Under the pieces are notes generated by a model. It was not told where the DNA came from. It made no database searches and worked only from the letters and a program-made list of their open reading frames with translations. Below, in pieces: positions 4,916-7,631 of a stretch of DNA of 7,631 bases (the stretch's first letter is position 1; every line of letters begins with the position of its first letter). The stretch spans positions 1 through 7,631 of the forward strand of contig JAIRLA010000177.1 of assembly GCA_031259795.1 (NCBI GenBank), written 5' to 3'. Source of the stretch: Azoarcus sp. GTDB taxonomy: Bacteria > Pseudomonadota > Gammaproteobacteria > Burkholderiales > Rhodocyclaceae. The position numbers were made by a program, and so were the translations under genes.

Positions 4916-7024
4916 GTGGAAAAACTGCTTGCCCGCATCGAGGCTGCCGACCCGGTCACCGACCGGGTCGACATCCTGATCGCGCTGATTGATGCCGTGC
5001 GCCCGTCCCGCCCGGGCCGGGCCGCGCAAGCCGTCGCCGCGATGGACGCCCTTGCCGGGGCGCTCGCCGTGCGCCCCGCCCTCCGGCGCGCGGCGCGCAC
5101 GGCGCTCATGCGCCTTTTCGTCGATCACAAGCAGGTTTCGCTCTACGTCGTCTCCGGCATGCTGCCCCAGCGCGACTTCTTCTCCGAAATGATTCGCCGC
5201 GTCACGCACCGCCTGCTGCCCGATGTCGTCGACACCAGCTACCTGAAAGACCTGCTCTCCGTGATCTTCCATCGCAAGGGTGATGAAATCTGGGTCGACG
5301 CGCTCGACGATGAAGTCTGGATCGGCTTTTTCCGCGCCCTGCTGGCGGAAGATGGAGACGGAGAAACCATCGACGCGCCCCCGGCCGCCACGGCGATCGT
5401 TCCCGGCAGTACCTTGCCCTTCGCCGTCTCCGAAATGCTCGAAGCCCTGCGGATGCTTTCCTACCACGTCTCGGCGATCGGGCTGGACCCGGAACTGGTG
5501 CGCGTCGAACCCCAGCTCGAAGAACTGGAATCTCCCTTTCTCGCCCAGAACGCCGAAGTCGTGGAATACCTGCGCGCCTACCGCGAATGGTGGAGCCATC
5601 CCGAAAACACGCTCGAAGGAGAGGCGCACCTCGCTGTCATGCTCGACCAGTGCAACGAAGTCCTCCAGCGCGTGCGGCGGCGCGCGACCCGGCGCGGCAC
5701 CAGCCTGACCCTCACCCTGACGCTCGAACGCCTGCGCCAGCATATCGACCGCATCCACCAACTGCTCGGGCTGCTGCGCGAACTGCACGAATCCCGCGCC
5801 ATCGTGCCGCTCCTGCCGCGCGCGGTCGCACTCCTCAAACAAATGGTGCGCGCCGAGCGCCGCAGGAACCGGCTCTCCGACTACTGGAGCACCAACGTCG
5901 GCCTGCTGTCGCAACGCATGACCGAGAGCGCGAGCAAAACCGGCGAGCACTACATCACCGCCACTCGCCGCGAATACTTCGGCATGCTGGGTTCGGCCGC
6001 GCTTGGCGGCGTCGTCATCGCCTTCATGGCGGCGCTGAAGATCATTCTCGCCAGCCAGGGGCTGGCCCCGCTCAACGAAGCGTTGTGCATCTGCCTGAAC
6101 TACGGCCTCGGCTTCGCCTTCATCCACGTCCTTGGCGGCACGGTCGCCACCAAACAACCGGCGATGACCGCCAACGCCATCGCCGCCTCGATCGAAGAGA
6201 CGCGCGGCAAGACGCGCAATCTCGACAAACTCGCCGACATCGCCGTGCGCACCCTGCGCAGCCAATTCGCCGCCATCGTTGGCAATCTCATGTTGTCCGT
6301 ATCGGCGTCGATCCTGCTCTCGTTCGCCTTCCTGCACTTCAGCGGCCAGCACTTCGTCGGCAAGGACAAGGCGGACATCCTGCTCGCCAGCGCCGACCCC
6401 CTGAGCGGCGCGCCCTTCTACGCCGCGGTCGCCGGCGTGTGCCTGTTCCTCTCCGGCCTCATCGCCGCCTACTACGACAACCTGTCGGCCTACAACCGCA
6501 TCCCCGAACGGCTGGCGCAACTGCGCTGGCCCCGGCGCATCCTCGGGCAAGCGCGCATGCAGCGCTTCACCGGCTATGTCGAAAACAACCTCGGCGCGCT
6601 CGCGGGCAACTTCTTCTTCGGATTCCTGCTCGGCGGCGCCACCGCCATCGGCGTATTGTTCGGCCTGCCCCTGGACATCCGCCACATCGCCTTTTCCGCC
6701 GCCCACGTCGGCTACGCCATCGCGGCCTACGACTTCGTCCTCCCCCTTGCCGCCATCGCCATCGCCTTCGCGGGCGTCCTCCTGATCGGCATGGTCAACC
6801 TCCTCGTCAGCTTCACCCTCGCCCTCTATGTCGCCATGCGCTCGCGCAACATCACTTTCGCCCAAGGCCGCACCTTCAGCACCCTCGTCCTGCGCCGCCT
6901 CTTCACCCGCCCGCTGGATTTCATCTTCCCGCCCAACGATACCGACACGCCCGCGCCCGAAAACAACAGCGACGGCGGCCCCCCTCCCGCCCCTTCCGGC
7001 AGCGAACAACCCCCGCCGCCCTGA
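4916..7024 (+). CDS. Gcr-family 'site-specific recombinase', polytopic membrane protein
   Basis: Full length, 702 residues from the GTG at 4916. I assign it to the family annotated as site-specific recombinase (SpecificRecomb, Pfam PF10136; Gcr in Neisseria) from overall architecture and phrases such as HRLLPDVVDTSYLKDLLSVI (98-117). Residues 1-350 are soluble and mostly helical, with charged stretches such as EYLRAYREWW and RRRATRRG. About 356-640 contain six or seven hydrophobic helices, near 356-380, 389-411, 451-478, 501-521, 562-585 and 607-640. A conserved-looking segment, GGTVATKQPAMTANAIAASI, follows the second. The last ~30 residues are Pro/Asn-rich and probably disordered. I see no serine- or tyrosine-recombinase catalytic arrangement and no zinc or helix-turn-helix motif. 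It probably sits in the inner membrane; its function is unproven and the 'recombinase' name should be treated with caution. Confidence 0.8.
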   Translation: MEKLLARIEAADPVTDRVDILIALIDAVRPSRPGRAAQAVAAMDALAGALAVRPALRRAARTALMRLFVDHKQVSLYVVSGMLPQRDFFSEMIRRVTHRLLPDVVDTSYLKDLLSVIFHRKGDEIWVDALDDEVWIGFFRALLAEDGDGETIDAPPAATAIVPGSTLPFAVSEMLEALRMLSYHVSAIGLDPELVRVEPQLEELESPFLAQNAEVVEYLRAYREWWSHPENTLEGEAHLAVMLDQCNEVLQRVRRRATRRGTSLTLTLTLERLRQHIDRIHQLLGLLRELHESRAIVPLLPRAVALLKQMVRAERRRNRLSDYWSTNVGLLSQRMTESASKTGEHYITATRREYFGMLGSAALGGVVIAFMAALKIILASQGLAPLNEALCICLNYGLGFAFIHVLGGTVATKQPAMTANAIAASIEETRGKTRNLDKLADIAVRTLRSQFAAIVGNLMLSVSASILLSFAFLHFSGQHFVGKDKADILLASADPLSGAPFYAAVAGVCLFLSGLIAAYYDNLSAYNRIPERLAQLRWPRRILGQARMQRFTGYVENNLGALAGNFFFGFLLGGATAIGVLFGLPLDIRHIAFSAAHVGYAIAAYDFVLPLAAIAIAFAGVLLIGMVNLLVSFTLALYVAMRSRNITFAQGRTFSTLVLRRLFTRPLDFIFPPNDTDTPAPENNSDGGPPPAPSGSEQPPPP

Positions 7025-7235
7025 GCGGGGATCAGGAAAATCAGCGGCGCCGCGGCGGGAAAGGGACGGGCGTTCCATTTTTGTCTGGTTCCGTCCCGTT
7101 CTTTCCTCCCCTTCTTTATCCAGCGGCGCTACGCGCCGGATAGTTGGAAGCCCTCTCCCGCCCTTCGGGCGCCCTCTCGCCCGCCAAGCGGGGGAGGGGA
7201 GTCCATCGGAAGAATTCGTCATTGCGAAAGTCCTT

Positions 7236-7437
7236 CCCCCACCTCGTCATTGCGAGGAGCGAAGCGACGCGGCAATCCAGCGCGTTCCATCCGGCGCGAA
7301 GCGCCGCTGGATAAAAAGGGGGAGGAAGAAACGAAACCCCGCCCCCCCTACCGCCAAGAAAACAGCGTCGCTACGCTCCGCATGGAACGAACTGGATTGC
7401 CACGTCGCTTCGCTCCTCGCAATGACGAGGTGGGGGG
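7236..7437. repeat. Large inverted repeat with ~55-bp arms
   Basis: The left arm 7236-7290 and right arm 7382-7437 are reverse complements over about 55 bp with three differences (CGCGG/CGTGG, CAGCGCG/CAGTTCG). Roughly 91 bp lie between them, holding module A' and module D reversed. The arms contain CGTCATTGCGAGGAGCGAAG and CTTCGCTCCTCGCAATGACG. This is a MITE-like layout of about 200 bp, but no flanking target duplication is clear. Confidence 0.88.
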
Positions 7438-7478
7438 ATACTCGTAGTGACGAGGCGGGGGCTTTCGCAATGACGAGG
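7418..7478. repeat. Decayed tandem copies of CGCAATGACGAGG
   Basis: CGCAATGACGAGG at 7418-7430, CGTAGTGACGAGG at 7443-7455 and CGCAATGACGAGG at 7466-7478, with periods of 25 and 23 bp. It matches the cleaner 26-bp array at 149-216, at the same position relative to module B. Confidence 0.85.
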
Positions 7479-7541
7479 CGGGAGGAGCGCTGCGACGTGG
7501 CAATCCATGGGTGGTTCAAGGCGGGCCTGTTGGAATGGATT

Positions 7542-7631
7542 CTAAAAACCTCCTCCGGTCTTGAATCCTCCCCCTTTGGCGCCGCCGCCGGAACGGAAGG
7601 CGCCGCGACTGAAGCCGCCTGTGTCGAATCC
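7542..7631 (-). CDS. C-terminal end of a Gly/Phe-rich protein (partial)
   Basis: Read on the minus strand, the frame is open from the window edge to a TAG at 7542-7544. It gives 29 residues ending in FRSGGGAKGGGFKTGGGF. The regular alternation of glycine runs with Phe, Lys, Arg and Ser is typical of low-complexity tails on bacterial membrane or secreted proteins, such as some TPM-domain proteins, but the tail alone does not identify the family. The gene converges on the 4916 gene, and the repeat cluster lies between the two 3' ends. No T-rich hairpin terminator is visible just after its stop. The frame is plausible but short; the sequence to the right would settle it. Confidence 0.55.
   Translation of the reverse strand, partial: GFDTGGFSRGAFRSGGGAKGGGFKTGGGF

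Larger units (their letters stand above)
7041..7506. repeat. Composite repeat cluster 3 (A, C', B', A', D', B, tandem, B')
   Basis: The 517-nt gap after the 7024 stop holds no convincing gene and is almost entirely repeat modules. In order: an A-like GC palindrome (7041-7058), the block GGACGGGCGTTCC (7064-7076), module A (7116-7143), module C reversed (7151-7200, with GCCC-TTC-GGGC at 7160-7170), module B' (7236-7290), module A' (7288-7316), module D reversed (7347-7385), module B (7382-7437), decayed tandem units (to 7478) and a partial B' (7481-7506). Modules occur in both orientations, as in clusters 1 and 2. Confidence 0.88.

Noticed and set aside
5587..7143. 518-codon plus-strand ORF in another frame of the membrane gene
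   Set aside because: Almost entirely Arg, His, Pro and Ala; a frame shadow extending into the repeats.
4901..7222. 773-codon minus-strand ORF opposite the membrane gene
   Set aside because: Low-complexity Gly/Glu/Arg/Asp composition typical of antisense to GC-rich coding DNA, while the plus strand has a coherent membrane protein with a ribosome site.
1..7631. tRNA, rRNA, riboswitch, or a phage or defence gene cluster
   Set aside because: No cloverleaf, rRNA motif, recognisable aptamer, integrase, nuclease or toxin-antitoxin pair was seen on reading both strands.

Overview
The window is a GC-rich stretch of chromosome, most likely from a betaproteobacterium (Rhodocyclales/Nitrosomonadales-like). 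I infer this from the style of the fructose-bisphosphatase, the presence of a large Gcr-type 'site-specific recombinase' membrane protein (a family I know mainly from Neisseria and other Betaproteobacteria), and the GC-rich third codon positions. The taxonomic call is inference; no rRNA or tRNA gene is present to support it.

Layout, left to right. A possible 3' end of an upstream gene (3-92) is followed by a composite palindromic repeat cluster (91-265) and a short leader with a candidate promoter/operator (282-310). Four confident or near-confident genes follow on the plus strand: fbp (class I fructose-1,6-bisphosphatase, 350-1363), tamA (Omp85-family outer-membrane assembly factor, 1403-3211), trpC (indole-3-glycerol-phosphate synthase, 3308-4099) and a 702-residue polytopic membrane protein of the Gcr 'site-specific recombinase' family (4916-7024). 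Between trpC and the last gene lie a second repeat cluster (4121-4325), a possible 92-codon small gene with a strong ribosome binding site (4440-4718), and a hairpin plus T-run (4847-4890). After the last gene comes a third, longer repeat cluster (7041-7506). The window ends with the glycine/phenylalanine-rich C-terminal 29 codons of a minus-strand gene (7542-7631).

The genes do not form an obvious single pathway. fbp serves gluconeogenesis or the Calvin cycle, tamA outer-membrane biogenesis, and trpC tryptophan synthesis. tamA has no tamB beside it and trpC has no trpEGD beside it, so this looks like a rearranged housekeeping region. fbp and tamA are only 39 nt apart and in the same reading frame, separated by a perfect 12-bp hairpin whose loop holds the fbp stop codon.

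The most unusual content is non-coding. A mosaic repeat family is built from at least four recurring modules (called A to D below) arranged as inverted pairs in all three intergenic clusters, resembling non-autonomous or REP/MITE-like elements. I see no clear new defence or mobile system. The best candidates for something undescribed are the mosaic repeats, the membrane 'recombinase', whose sequence does not look like a recombinase, and the small ORF at 4440.
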